From Saccharibacillus deserti (GTDB lineage: Bacteria; Bacillota; Bacilli; Paenibacillales; Paenibacillaceae), in assembly GCF_013618475.1 (NCBI RefSeq), contig NZ_JABJVN010000015.1:1-49370 (forward strand): DNA of 49,370 nt. The letters are read 5' to 3'. This document shows, one piece after another, positions 7,723-16,181 of this stretch. Numbering within the stretch: the stretch's first letter is position 1; every line of letters begins with the position of its first letter. The notes beneath the pieces were generated by a model. The model worked only from the letters and a program-made list of their open reading frames with translations, ran no database searches and had not been told where the DNA came from. The position numbers were made by a program, and so were the translations under genes.

Positions 7723-10689
7723 ATGACTCGAAAAACCGCCCATATCATCTCCCACACCCATTGGGACCGGGAATGGTATTTGCCGTACGAATCGCATCAT
7801 CTGCGCTTGACGACCTTGATGAACCAACTGCTGGATACACTGGAGCAGGACGGGCGTTATCGATATTTCCATCTCGACGGACAAACGATTATCATCGACG
7901 ATTATCTGCAGATTTACCCGGATCAAAGAGAACGGTTGGCCAAGCTGATCCGCGAGGAAAAGATTATTATCGGACCGTGGTACGTGCTGCAGGACGAGTT
8001 CCTGACCAGTTCGGAAGCCAACGTGCGCAACCTGCTGATCGGCCACCGCGAAGCGGCCCGCTGGGGTCCGGTGTCGAAGCTCGGCTATTTCCCGGATTCG
8101 TTCGGCAATATGGGCCAGGCGCCGCAGCTGCTGAAGCAGGCCGATATCGAAGCGGCCGTGTTCGGGCGCGGCGTCAAACCGACCGGCTTCGACAATCAGG
8201 TGAGCGACGCGCCGGGGGAATACGAGTCGCCTTATTCGGAGATGAACTGGGAGTCGCCGGACGGTTCGAGCGTCGTCGGCGTCCTGTTCGCGAACTGGTA
8301 CAGCAACGGCAACGAGGTACCCGTCGGCGAAGAAGAAGCGCGGACCTATTGGCAGCGGAAGCTGGCGGACGCGGAAAAATACGCTTCGACGCCGGAGCTT
8401 CTGTTCATGAACGGATGCGATCACCAGCCGGTCCAGACCGATCTCGGCGACGCGATCGAGACCGCTTCGGCGCTGTATCCGGATATCGACTTCGTACATT
8501 CGACGTTCGACCGGTATCTGGAATCGCTGGCCAAGCATGAGCGGGGCGATTGGGTGACCGTGCACGGCGAACTGCGCAGCACCCGCACCGACGGGTGGGG
8601 AACGCTCGTCAACACCGCTTCGGCCCGCGTCTATCTGAAGCAGTTGAACCAGACCGGGCAGACGCTGTTGGAAAAAGGAGCCGAACCGCTCGCCGTCATG
8701 GCGAAGCTGGCCGCCGGGCAGGATTATCCGCACGAGCCGCTGGCTTACGCGTGGAAGACGCTGATGCAGAACCATCCGCACGACAGCATCTGCGGCTGCA
8801 GCGTCGACGAAGTCCACCGCGAGATGGTGACCCGCTTCGACAAGAGCCGGCATATGGCCGAAGCGCTGATCGACGAGAGCTTGAGCGCGATCGGCGCTTC
8901 GATCGGAACCGATGCGATCGAAGCGTGGCCGGAGAACGCGCGGCCGGTCGCCTTGTTCAATACGACGGGCTGGACGCGCAGCGGCGTCGTGACCGTCGAA
9001 GTCCAGGCGGCCCGCGTCGACTTCCGGGAAGGGCCGTCTCCGCACGGCATCGCGGAGCAGCTGGATGCCCTCCCGCTCGGCCCGGGGCGGGTCGTCGATC
9101 CGCAAGGGCGCTTCGTGGCGGCGCGGATCGAAGATCTCGGCGCGCAGTTCGGCTACGACCTGCCAGGCGACGGTTTCCGCGTGCCTTATATGGCGCGGAC
9201 CTTCCGATTGACGTTCGAAGCGGCCGACGTGCCGGCGCTGGGCTACAAGCTTTATGCCTGGGTGCCGGAGACAGGCACGGGCGCGGCTTACGGCGAGGCG
9301 GCCGGAGCCGTCGAAGCGGGAAACGATCGCCGATTTGACGCGGGGCAGCCGTATGCAGCCGGGGGATCCGCCGAATCCGATTCGGACGAAGTCGTCTCGA
9401 CGCCGCAGGGGATGGAAAATCAATTTCTCGCCGTCCGCTTCGCGGAGAACGGCTCTTACACCCTGACCGACAAAATCACGGGCCGCTCGTTCGAGAAGCT
9501 TGGCGTGTACGAGAACTGCGGAGATATCGGCAATGAATATGTATTCCGTCAGCCGGAAGGCGACCGCATTTTGACGACCGAAGGCCTGCAGGCGAGCATT
9601 GCGCTTGTCGAAGACGAAGCCTATCGCGTGACGTACGAGATTGTACACGAATGGGAAATTCCGATCGGGGCGGAGGCGCTGTTCGAAGACGAGAAGCGCA
9701 GGCTCGTCCCGTTCCTCGAACGCCAAGCCGGACGTTCTTCGAAAACGACGATGCTGACGCTGACGACGCGGGTCTCGCTGGAACGTTCGGGCCGCGGCGT
9801 GCAGGTGTCCGTGTCGCTCGACAACCAGGCGCGCGATCATCGGCTGCGGGTCCTGCTGCCGACCGGCCTGCGGACACAGGCCGTTCTGGCCGACTCGATC
9901 TTCGAAGCGGCGGAGCGGGACATCGTGCCCGCCCCGGAATGGATCAACCCGAGCAACGCCCAGCATCAGCAGGCGTTCGTGAGCCTGTCGGACGGTACGC
10001 ATGGCTTGACCGTCGCCAACAAAGGGCTGAACGAATACGAAGCGCTGCAAGACGGCACCGGAACGATCGCCGTAACGCTGCTGCGCAGCGTGTCCGAACT
10101 CGGCGACTGGGGCGTGTTCGAGACGCCGGAAGCCCAATGTATCGGCAAACATACGCTGGAATACGCCGTCTATCCGCATTCCGGCAACGTGATCGAATCC
10201 GGCGCGTTCGCGCAGGCTTACCAATACCAGGTGCCGTGGTTCCACCGGGCGCTGGCACGTCAAGGCGGTCCGCTGCCGGCCGAATACCGGATCCTGAGCT
10301 GGAGCGGCGAGCATCTGGCGCTGTCCGCCCTCAAATTGTCCGAGGAACACGAAGACGTGATCGTGCGCTGGTACAATCTGTCCGGGCAGGAGACGACGCT
10401 TGGATTCCAGCCGAACTTTGCCGCCGGCGCTGTATACGGCAGCGATATTCTGGAACGCCGGCATGGGCCGGTCGCGAAGAGCGGTCAGCCTATAGCGGCA
10501 GCGCAGTCCGAAGCGGCTGGCCGGAGTAAAGAAGCGGGTCAGAGCGAATCGAAGCTGTTCGATCGGCAGGCCGCCGGCCAAGCCGAACCGTCTAACGACG
10601 GCAGCCGGGTCGAAGCGGCGGTCGGAGCGGCTAAGATCGTGACGTTCGCGCTGGAACCGCTCGCGTCTCCTTACTCGCGGAATCGATAA
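7723..10689 (+). CDS. GH38 alpha-mannosidase
   Basis: The 988-residue product is a class II alpha-mannosidase that removes alpha-linked mannose from imported oligosaccharides in the cytoplasm. The N-terminal SHTHWDREWYL carries zinc-binding His and Asp, and YFPDSFGNMGQAPQLL carries the Asp nucleophile. NGCDHQP and QNHPHDSICGCSVDEVH follow further on. The C-terminal half holds the beta-sandwich domains. ATG 7723 is chosen because AAGGAGG ends nine bases before it; the TTG at 7717 is too close. Two Ala/Gly/Ser/Glu-rich stretches (about residues 515-555 and 918-960) look like flexible insertions. There is no signal peptide. Confidence 0.93.
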   Translation: MTRKTAHIISHTHWDREWYLPYESHHLRLTTLMNQLLDTLEQDGRYRYFHLDGQTIIIDDYLQIYPDQRERLAKLIREEKIIIGPWYVLQDEFLTSSEANVRNLLIGHREAARWGPVSKLGYFPDSFGNMGQAPQLLKQADIEAAVFGRGVKPTGFDNQVSDAPGEYESPYSEMNWESPDGSSVVGVLFANWYSNGNEVPVGEEEARTYWQRKLADAEKYASTPELLFMNGCDHQPVQTDLGDAIETASALYPDIDFVHSTFDRYLESLAKHERGDWVTVHGELRSTRTDGWGTLVNTASARVYLKQLNQTGQTLLEKGAEPLAVMAKLAAGQDYPHEPLAYAWKTLMQNHPHDSICGCSVDEVHREMVTRFDKSRHMAEALIDESLSAIGASIGTDAIEAWPENARPVALFNTTGWTRSGVVTVEVQAARVDFREGPSPHGIAEQLDALPLGPGRVVDPQGRFVAARIEDLGAQFGYDLPGDGFRVPYMARTFRLTFEAADVPALGYKLYAWVPETGTGAAYGEAAGAVEAGNDRRFDAGQPYAAGGSAESDSDEVVSTPQGMENQFLAVRFAENGSYTLTDKITGRSFEKLGVYENCGDIGNEYVFRQPEGDRILTTEGLQASIALVEDEAYRVTYEIVHEWEIPIGAEALFEDEKRRLVPFLERQAGRSSKTTMLTLTTRVSLERSGRGVQVSVSLDNQARDHRLRVLLPTGLRTQAVLADSIFEAAERDIVPAPEWINPSNAQHQQAFVSLSDGTHGLTVANKGLNEYEALQDGTGTIAVTLLRSVSELGDWGVFETPEAQCIGKHTLEYAVYPHSGNVIESGAFAQAYQYQVPWFHRALARQGGPLPAEYRILSWSGEHLALSALKLSEEHEDVIVRWYNLSGQETTLGFQPNFAAGAVYGSDILERRHGPVAKSGQPIAAAQSEAAGRSKEAGQSESKLFDRQAAGQAEPSNDGSRVEAAVGAAKIVTFALEPLASPYSRNR

Positions 10690-10882
10690 AGTCATCGCGG
10701 AATCGGCTTTGAGCCGCCGATCCGGAAGTATGCAGGGCACAGTCCTCATACGACGACCCTGTACTTCTATTTAAAGTCCGGCGCCGTCTCTTTCCGTCAT
10801 CCTTTTCCAATATCCATTCCAGCCATTCGTCGCAGCAATCGTATGAACACCCATCCTTTACTTTGAGCAGGAGGCATTTTCC

Positions 10883-12175
10883 ATGAGTACGATTCCCAAA
10901 TTGCCAGGCGCGGTCGAGCGTTACCTCGAACAGACCGATCAACGGCTTGCGCATCATCCCAAGCTGCAGCAGGTTTTCCGGAACTGTTTTCCCAACACGC
11001 TTGAGACAACTACCAAACTGCTGGACGACGGCACGACGTTCATCTATACCGGCGACATTCCGGCGATGTGGCTGAGAGATTCCGTGGAGCAGGTCCGGCA
11101 TTACATTCCGCTGGCCAAAGACGATGCCGACCTGCAGCGGATCATCGAAGGCCTGATCGCCCGGCAGATGTTCTATATCAATATCGATCCGTATACGAAC
11201 GCGTTCAACGAGACGGCCAACGGCCGGCATTACCGCGATTCCGACGACTGCGAGCTCAGTCCGTGGATGTGGGAACGCAAATACGAGCTGGATTCGCTGT
11301 GCTTCCCGGTGCAGCTGCTGGCGCAGTATTGGCAGGAAACGGGGCGGACGTCCATGTTCGACACCGACTGCTACCGCGCGCTCCGCACGGTCGTCCGCGT
11401 GATTGCGACCGAGCAGCGCCACGACGACAAATCGCCGTATTACTTCCGCCGCGACACGAAGCAGGATACGGAGACGCTGTACAACGACGGACGCGGCATG
11501 CCGACCAACTATACCGGCATGAGCTGGTCCGGCTTCCGCTCCAGCGACGACGCGTGCGAGTTCGGCTATAACATCCCGGCGAACATGTTCGCCGTCGTGA
11601 TCCTCGGCCATATCGAGCGAATCGCGTCGGAGATCTACCGGGATGAAGAGCTGGCCGGCCGCGCCGCGAAGCTGATCAAGGAAATCAATTTCGGCATCCA
11701 GCGCTACGGCATCGTCGACCATCCGAAGCACGGCAGAATCTATGCGTTCGAGACCGACGGCTACGGCAATTATTCGCTGATGGACGACGCCGGCACGCCG
11801 GGCCTGCTGTCCATTCCGTACATCGGCTATGCCGGCACCGACGATCCGGTCTACCAGAACACCCGACGGTTCGCGCTCAGCTTCGACAACCCGTTCTATT
11901 TTGAAGGCAAATTCGCCAAAGGCATCGGCAGCCCGCACACTCCGGGAGGCTACGTCTGGCATATGGCGCTGTCCATGCAGGGCCTGACGTCGAACGACGA
12001 TCAGGAGATCAAAGACTTGATCGAAATGCTGCTCGCCACCGACGCCGGTACCGGCTATATGCACGAAGGCTTTCACCCCGACGACCCGAGCGTTTACTCG
12101 CGCGAATGGTTCGCCTGGTCCAACAGCCTGTTCGCGGCCCTGATTGTAAAAGCGATGGAAAAAGAGCTGGTCTGA
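10883..12175 (+). CDS. GH125 exo-alpha-1,6-mannosidase
   Basis: The 430-residue protein matches glycoside hydrolase family 125 (formerly DUF1237), inverting exo-alpha-1,6-mannosidases with an alpha/alpha-barrel fold. Visible family blocks are GDIPAMWLRDSVEQVRHY near residues 56-73, NETANGRHYRDSDD, GMSWSGFRSSDDACEFGYNI and the C-terminal HEGFHPDDPSVYSREWFAW. It has no signal peptide, so it acts on imported sugar. AGCAGGAGG lies before ATG 10883. It follows the GH38 gene by 193 bases on the same strand and probably shares its transcript. GH38 and GH125 pairs also occur in streptococcal N-glycan-utilisation loci. Confidence 0.92.
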   Translation: MSTIPKLPGAVERYLEQTDQRLAHHPKLQQVFRNCFPNTLETTTKLLDDGTTFIYTGDIPAMWLRDSVEQVRHYIPLAKDDADLQRIIEGLIARQMFYINIDPYTNAFNETANGRHYRDSDDCELSPWMWERKYELDSLCFPVQLLAQYWQETGRTSMFDTDCYRALRTVVRVIATEQRHDDKSPYYFRRDTKQDTETLYNDGRGMPTNYTGMSWSGFRSSDDACEFGYNIPANMFAVVILGHIERIASEIYRDEELAGRAAKLIKEINFGIQRYGIVDHPKHGRIYAFETDGYGNYSLMDDAGTPGLLSIPYIGYAGTDDPVYQNTRRFALSFDNPFYFEGKFAKGIGSPHTPGGYVWHMALSMQGLTSNDDQEIKDLIEMLLATDAGTGYMHEGFHPDDPSVYSREWFAWSNSLFAALIVKAMEKELV

Positions 12176-12213
12176 TCTCGCTTAACGTGACCGGCTGCGC
12201 CGTATCCGCACCT

Positions 12214-12261
12214 AAAAAGACCACGCTTTCCGCGTATACCGGAAAGTCGTGGTCCTCTTTT
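12214..12261. terminator. Bidirectional terminator after GH125
   Basis: GACCACG-CTTTCCG (from 12219) pairs with CGGAAAG-T-CGTGGTC (to 12254) with one bulged base. It is flanked by AAAAA on the left and CTCTTTT on the right, so it can end transcription of the GH125 gene and of the opposing GntR operon. Confidence 0.75.
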
Positions 12262-12343
12262 GATCTTAATCTTTTGATCTTAATCTTTTGATCTTAATCT
12301 CTTAATCTTAATCTCTTAATCTTAATCTCTTAATCCCTTGATC
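12258..12343. repeat. 14-bp tandem repeat array
   Basis: Three exact copies of TTTTGATCTTAATC (12258, 12272, 12286) are followed by two copies of TCTTAATCTTAATC (12300, 12314) and a decayed sixth unit. The repeat is non-coding and lies between convergent genes, just beyond the terminator hairpin. Confidence 0.9.
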
Positions 12344-12413
12344 TTATGATCGTACTTTCTCGATCTCAGTCGCTTTCAAGCTTGCGCGACCTGCACTCCC
12401 CTACCACGCGGAG

Positions 12414-12545
12414 CGAGTCCTTTTCGAACCGGAGCGCCTTTGCCCTTTCCCCTTTACCTGCTGTTCTTATTCCAATCAAAAGGGGAAAGGACAACGAAGC
12501 GCAGGTCGAAAAGGACTCGCGGTTTCCCCGAAAAGGACTCGCGGT
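12414..12545. repeat. Nested inverted repeat plus 17-bp direct repeat
   Basis: An outer 14-bp inverted repeat (12414-12427 with 12506-12519, CGAGTCCTTTTCGA) encloses an inner 12-bp one (12444-12455 with 12479-12490, CCTTTCCCCTTT). The right outer arm is part of a 17-base unit, CGAAAAGGACTCGCGGT, that is repeated directly at 12507 and 12529. It ends just past the GntR stop codon side, so it would be transcribed at the 3' end of the minus-strand operon. It could be a structured 3' UTR or a small non-autonomous repeat element. Confidence 0.8.
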
Positions 12546-12551
12546 CCCCGC

Positions 12552-13268
12552 CTAAACTTCGTAATAAACCACATACGGATGCATCCCGTCCCGGTAATAG
12601 CCTTCGCTGTATTCCGCAGCGCTCCCGGTCTCGTCGTGGGCGAGCCGGACCCGCTTCAGCAGCACCGCGTCTTTTCCCGCCCCGAGCGCTTCGGCCGCCG
12701 CGGCCCCCGGCGAACCGACCGAAAATTCGTCGCGCATCCGCGCGATGGCAATGCCCTGCTCTTCGAGCCAGCCGTACAGCGACTGTCCTTCGAGACCCGG
12801 CTGCGCCGGATCGTCTTCCGCGTGCGCGGGCAGATAATGCGTGTAGTGGATATACGGCGCGTCGTCGAGCGAATAGAGCCGTTCGATACGCAGGCAGGAC
12901 GCGCCGAACAGGTCACGCAGCCGGTCGTCGCTCCCGGTAGGAACGATTGCGGCGTCCAGCACTTTTTTGTCGATCCGGTGGCCTTCCTCGACCAGGATCT
13001 CGGTAAACCTTTTCCAGGTGAACCGTTTGGAAGCGGACGTATTGCGGACGACCCGGGTGCCTTTGCCGCTGCTGGTCTCCAAATACCCTTCCTGCACGAG
13101 CAGTTTGACCGCGCCCCGGACCGTAATCTTGCTGACCCCGAACTCCTCCTCAAGCTTGGGCTCGGGAGGGAGATAGGCGTCGAGCGGATACTGGCCGTGC
13201 AGGATGCGGTCTTTGAGAATCCCGTGGATTTTCAGGTACAGCGGTTGTTTGGTGCGGCTTGTCGCCAT
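12552..13268 (-). CDS. GntR family regulator with UTRA sensor domain
   Basis: The 238-residue protein has an N-terminal winged helix (about 1-70, with PPEPKLEEEFGVSKITVRGAVKLLVQEGYL) and a C-terminal UTRA ligand domain (about 95-235). It belongs to the HutC subfamily, which usually represses sugar or amino-sugar operons and is released by a phosphorylated intermediate. It is the last gene of the five-gene operon it probably controls. The palindrome TATAACGTTATA, about 100 bases before the operon's first gene, is a candidate operator. AGGTAGGA precedes ATG 13268. Confidence 0.92.
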   Translation of the reverse strand: MATSRTKQPLYLKIHGILKDRILHGQYPLDAYLPPEPKLEEEFGVSKITVRGAVKLLVQEGYLETSSGKGTRVVRNTSASKRFTWKRFTEILVEEGHRIDKKVLDAAIVPTGSDDRLRDLFGASCLRIERLYSLDDAPYIHYTHYLPAHAEDDPAQPGLEGQSLYGWLEEQGIAIARMRDEFSVGSPGAAAAEALGAGKDAVLLKRVRLAHDETGSAAEYSEGYYRDGMHPYVVYYEV

Positions 13269-13277
13269 GGTTCGTTC

Positions 13278-14294
13278 CTACCTTTCTATGTCGCCGGATC
13301 CTTCGTTCATGGCCCGGAAGATTTGGGCTTCCGAGGAGAACGGCGTGTCGCCCGCGATCGTGTGCGCCAGCATCGAGGCCGCCGCGGCGAAGCGGACTGT
13401 CCGGTCGGCCGGAAACTCCGACAGTTCCCCGTGCAAAACGCCGCTCGCATACGCGTCGCCGGCCCCGATGCGGTCGTAGACGGGGAACGTGAGCCGGTCG
13501 GAGAAATGAAATTCGCCTTCCCGGTACAGATAGCCGAACAGCGAGTGCCGGCCGTCGCTTTCGATGCCGCGGTGCGTGCCGGCCAGCACGGCCGTGCCGT
13601 ACCGCTCCTCAACGAGAGGCATCAACGTCTGCAGCTGCTCCAGCCGGTCTCCGCCCGGAACAGGCAGTCCCAGCACGTGGATCGCGTCGTTCTCGTTCAT
13701 GAAGACGATCTGTGCCAATTGTAACATTTTTTCATACCAGGGGCGCGCCTGCGCGTAGCCGTCCGCCCCCCACAGGCCCGGCCGGTAATTGCAGTCGAAC
13801 GCGACGGTGCCGCCCGCCGCGCGCACCGCTTCGGCGAACCGCAGCGCATTGCGCCGGACCGTATCGTTCATGGCGAGGGCGATGCCGCAGAAATGGACGA
13901 CGTCTGCCGCACGGGCCGCTTCGTCGAACGGATACGCGCCTTCGGCGGCCGTGTTGAAGCTGCTCTGCTGCCGGTTCGTGTACGTGACCCGTCCGGGCCG
14001 CGCGCCGAAGCCGGCTTCCAGAATGTACATGCCCAAGTAAAGCCCGTCGCGCCGGATGTAATCGGGCAGCAGCCCGAGCTTGCGCAGATTGGCTTCCGCC
14101 GCGTCTCCGACCGGATTGTCCGGCAGCGTCGTGACCGGCAGCGCGCGGTGGCCGAAGCGCGAGAGCGCCGACAGCACGTTGACGCCGCTGCCGGAATAGG
14201 ACACCTGCAGCGTATCGGTCTGCGACAGCAGGCGGTAACCCGGCGTCTCCAGCCGCATCATCACTTCGCCGAAAGCCGCGACGCTTCTAGGCAT
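13278..14294 (-). CDS. PfkB family sugar kinase, KDG kinase type
   Basis: The 338-residue protein is a ribokinase-fold kinase of the 2-keto-3-deoxygluconate kinase group. The N-terminal SGSGVNVLSALSRFG block binds sugar, and the C-terminal GAGDAYASG motif carries the catalytic Asp280 and the anion hole. It should phosphorylate 2-keto-3-deoxygluconate to KDGP, the substrate of the aldolase encoded just upstream. The start overlaps the aldolase stop by 8 bases, indicating translational coupling. The GntR gene follows 9 bases after its stop. Confidence 0.9.
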   Translation of the reverse strand: MPRSVAAFGEVMMRLETPGYRLLSQTDTLQVSYSGSGVNVLSALSRFGHRALPVTTLPDNPVGDAAEANLRKLGLLPDYIRRDGLYLGMYILEAGFGARPGRVTYTNRQQSSFNTAAEGAYPFDEAARAADVVHFCGIALAMNDTVRRNALRFAEAVRAAGGTVAFDCNYRPGLWGADGYAQARPWYEKMLQLAQIVFMNENDAIHVLGLPVPGGDRLEQLQTLMPLVEERYGTAVLAGTHRGIESDGRHSLFGYLYREGEFHFSDRLTFPVYDRIGAGDAYASGVLHGELSEFPADRTVRFAAAASMLAHTIAGDTPFSSEAQIFRAMNEGSGDIER

Positions 14295-15072
14295 GATCGT
14301 CGACCAGCCTGCGCATGACGGCCAGCAGCCCGGCCACGTCGGCCACGATCGTATCGCCGCTCGCTTCGTCGACGATCGAGGAATAGACGTGCGGAATCAC
14401 CTGCGGCACGCCCGCTTCGAGCGCAATGCGCAGAATCTCTTCGAAGTTCTCTTTGTCGATGCCGCCGGTCGGCTCCAGCGCAAAGCCTTCTTCGCCGCAC
14501 GCCTGCGCGACCGCGCGGTATTCGGCTTCGAGCGACAGCCCTCTCATCGGGAAATACTTGAGCGCATTCCCGCCCATATCCCGCACGAGCGCGATCGCCG
14601 CTTTGACCGGTACGATTGCAGGATCCGAAGCGGCGGCGCTGAACGGACCGGTGGAGAGGTTCACGTAACCCGGCCGTCCCGAAGGGGAGACGAGGGCGTT
14701 GATCCAGCCCGGCGCGCCGCCCAGATTCGCGCGCGTCGCGCCGACGGCCGGAAATACCTGGTTGATATGGCTGCCGGCATATTCGCGCGCGATCTCGGCC
14801 ACGACCTGCGCCTGCCGGTTGTCGCCGGCCCCGAGCCCGATCGAGACCGCGTCGTCGATCGCCCGGCCGTATTCCCGCATCGCGGCGACCGCTTCGGGCA
14901 CCGTCTTGTAGGCTTTGGACAGCACGCCGACCAGCACGTGGCCTTCGGCCGCTTCGAACACGTCCCGCGCGTTGTCCACGCTGCCCGCCAGCACGTTCAG
15001 CGCCGCCCGCCCCCGGTACAGGCGCTTCGCGATCGCACTGCCTTGTTTCGTCAACTTTCCGTGTTCGCCCAT
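14287..15072 (-). CDS. KDGP aldolase, DgaF family
   Basis: The 261-residue protein matches the DgaF-type 2-dehydro-3-deoxy-6-phosphogluconate aldolases found beside DgaE ammonia lyases, which differ from the short Eda enzymes. Recognisable blocks are GSVDNARDVFEAAEGHVLVGVLSK, NQVFPAVGATRANLGG, GYVNLSTGP and EPTGGIDKENFEEILRIALEAGV. It would split KDGP into pyruvate and glyceraldehyde 3-phosphate. AAAGGGGGC lies before ATG 15072, two bases after the DgaE stop. Confidence 0.88.
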   Translation of the reverse strand: MGEHGKLTKQGSAIAKRLYRGRAALNVLAGSVDNARDVFEAAEGHVLVGVLSKAYKTVPEAVAAMREYGRAIDDAVSIGLGAGDNRQAQVVAEIAREYAGSHINQVFPAVGATRANLGGAPGWINALVSPSGRPGYVNLSTGPFSAAASDPAIVPVKAAIALVRDMGGNALKYFPMRGLSLEAEYRAVAQACGEEGFALEPTGGIDKENFEEILRIALEAGVPQVIPHVYSSIVDEASGDTIVADVAGLLAVMRRLVDDHA

Positions 15073-15074
15073 GC

Positions 15075-16181
15075 TTAGTTGCCCCCTTTGAATAGTTCGC
15101 GCAGTCTGCGCTCGATCACGTGGATATCGTCGCCGAGCAGCGGCCGCGGGTCCAGATCGAAATAACCCTGCCTTGCTCCATAATCGCGAGCGTAGATCGC
15201 GATCTTGCCGCTTTTCAGTGCTTCGACCGTCCGCACCGCGTCCGTGCCCGCAAGCTGCGGGTCAATCTGCACGCGGGCCCGGTAGATGGCGCGGCCCGCT
15301 TCGTCCTGCACGATGCTCACGGTGATGCCGTCCAGCTCGCCGAGCGGCAGAAGTACATTCAGCGTTTCTTTTTCCTGCTCGCTGCGATCCGCTTTGTCCA
15401 GGTATTCGTCCAGCGCCTGGAGCAGGCCGAACGTCGTTTCCTTGCCGACTTTCATGCTGCGGCCGATGCCGTGCAGCTGCACTTTGACCGCGTCGACGTA
15501 ACGCCGCTTGCCTGCCACGAGGCCCGACGTCGGCCCTTCGATCGCTTTGGAGCCGCTGAAAATGACCAGGTCGGAGCACGCCGCGTAACGCTGCAGGTCT
15601 TCTTCGGCCGCCGCGTCGATAATGAGCGGCAGGCCGAGCTTTTGCGCCAGCGCCCACGTTTCTTCGACGGACGCCATGTTTTTTTGGACCGCGTGATGCG
15701 ATTTGACGTAGAGGATCGCCGCCGTGCGTTCCGTCACCGCGTCTTCGAGCTGCGCCGCCGTGCCTTCGTTGGCGTAACCGGCTTCGACGACCGTTCCGCC
15801 GCCCAGATAGACCATCGTCTCGACCGGTGCGCCGTATTGGACGTTGTGGCCCTTGAGCATGACGATTTCATTTTGCAAAAGAGGAGACCGGTGCAGCCGC
15901 AGGCTGGCCCCGACGTTCCCGCCCGTGACGATACCGGCGACCGACAGGGCGATGCCGCTCGAGGCGGAGTTGACGACGAGCGCCGACTCGAACCCGAGCT
16001 GTTCCGCGATCCGGTCTCCGGCTTTGCCGACGAGATCGGCGATCTCGACGTAGCTCTGGCCGCCGGCCCGCATCGCGTCCATGACCGTATCCGTCGGCGC
16101 CGATACGCCGAGAATGCTCATTCTTCCGCTTGCGTTGATGACCCGTTTAAGACCGTACTTGGCATGCAGTGTACTGCCCAT
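15075..16181 (-). CDS. DgaE-like PLP-dependent ammonia lyase
   Basis: The 368-residue protein is a SelA-fold, PLP-dependent enzyme of the DgaE family. In Salmonella DgaE converts D-glucosaminate 6-phosphate to KDGP and ammonia. The likely Schiff-base lysine is Lys212 in FSGSKAIEGPTSG, and the Asp189-Ala-Ala-Ala-Glu-Glu block contacts the cofactor ring. The start lies 35 bases inside the end of the amidohydrolase gene, with AAGGAG at the right distance, so the two are tightly coupled. The exact amino-sugar acid used is inferred from family and context. Confidence 0.88.
   Translation of the reverse strand: MGSTLHAKYGLKRVINASGRMSILGVSAPTDTVMDAMRAGGQSYVEIADLVGKAGDRIAEQLGFESALVVNSASSGIALSVAGIVTGGNVGASLRLHRSPLLQNEIVMLKGHNVQYGAPVETMVYLGGGTVVEAGYANEGTAAQLEDAVTERTAAILYVKSHHAVQKNMASVEETWALAQKLGLPLIIDAAAEEDLQRYAACSDLVIFSGSKAIEGPTSGLVAGKRRYVDAVKVQLHGIGRSMKVGKETTFGLLQALDEYLDKADRSEQEKETLNVLLPLGELDGITVSIVQDEAGRAIYRARVQIDPQLAGTDAVRTVEALKSGKIAIYARDYGARQGYFDLDPRPLLGDDIHVIERRLRELFKGGN

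Noticed and set aside
7705..10749. Very long open frame opposite the GH38 gene (over 1000 codons)
   Set aside because: It is rich in Arg, has no ribosome site or recognisable domain, and mirrors the GC-rich codon pattern of a clear GH38 gene. The same holds for long frames opposite guaB, dacA, serS, argS, pyrG, rho and dnaX.
12258..12343. CRISPR array
   Set aside because: Repeats are 14 bp, contiguous and without spacers, and no cas genes are present.
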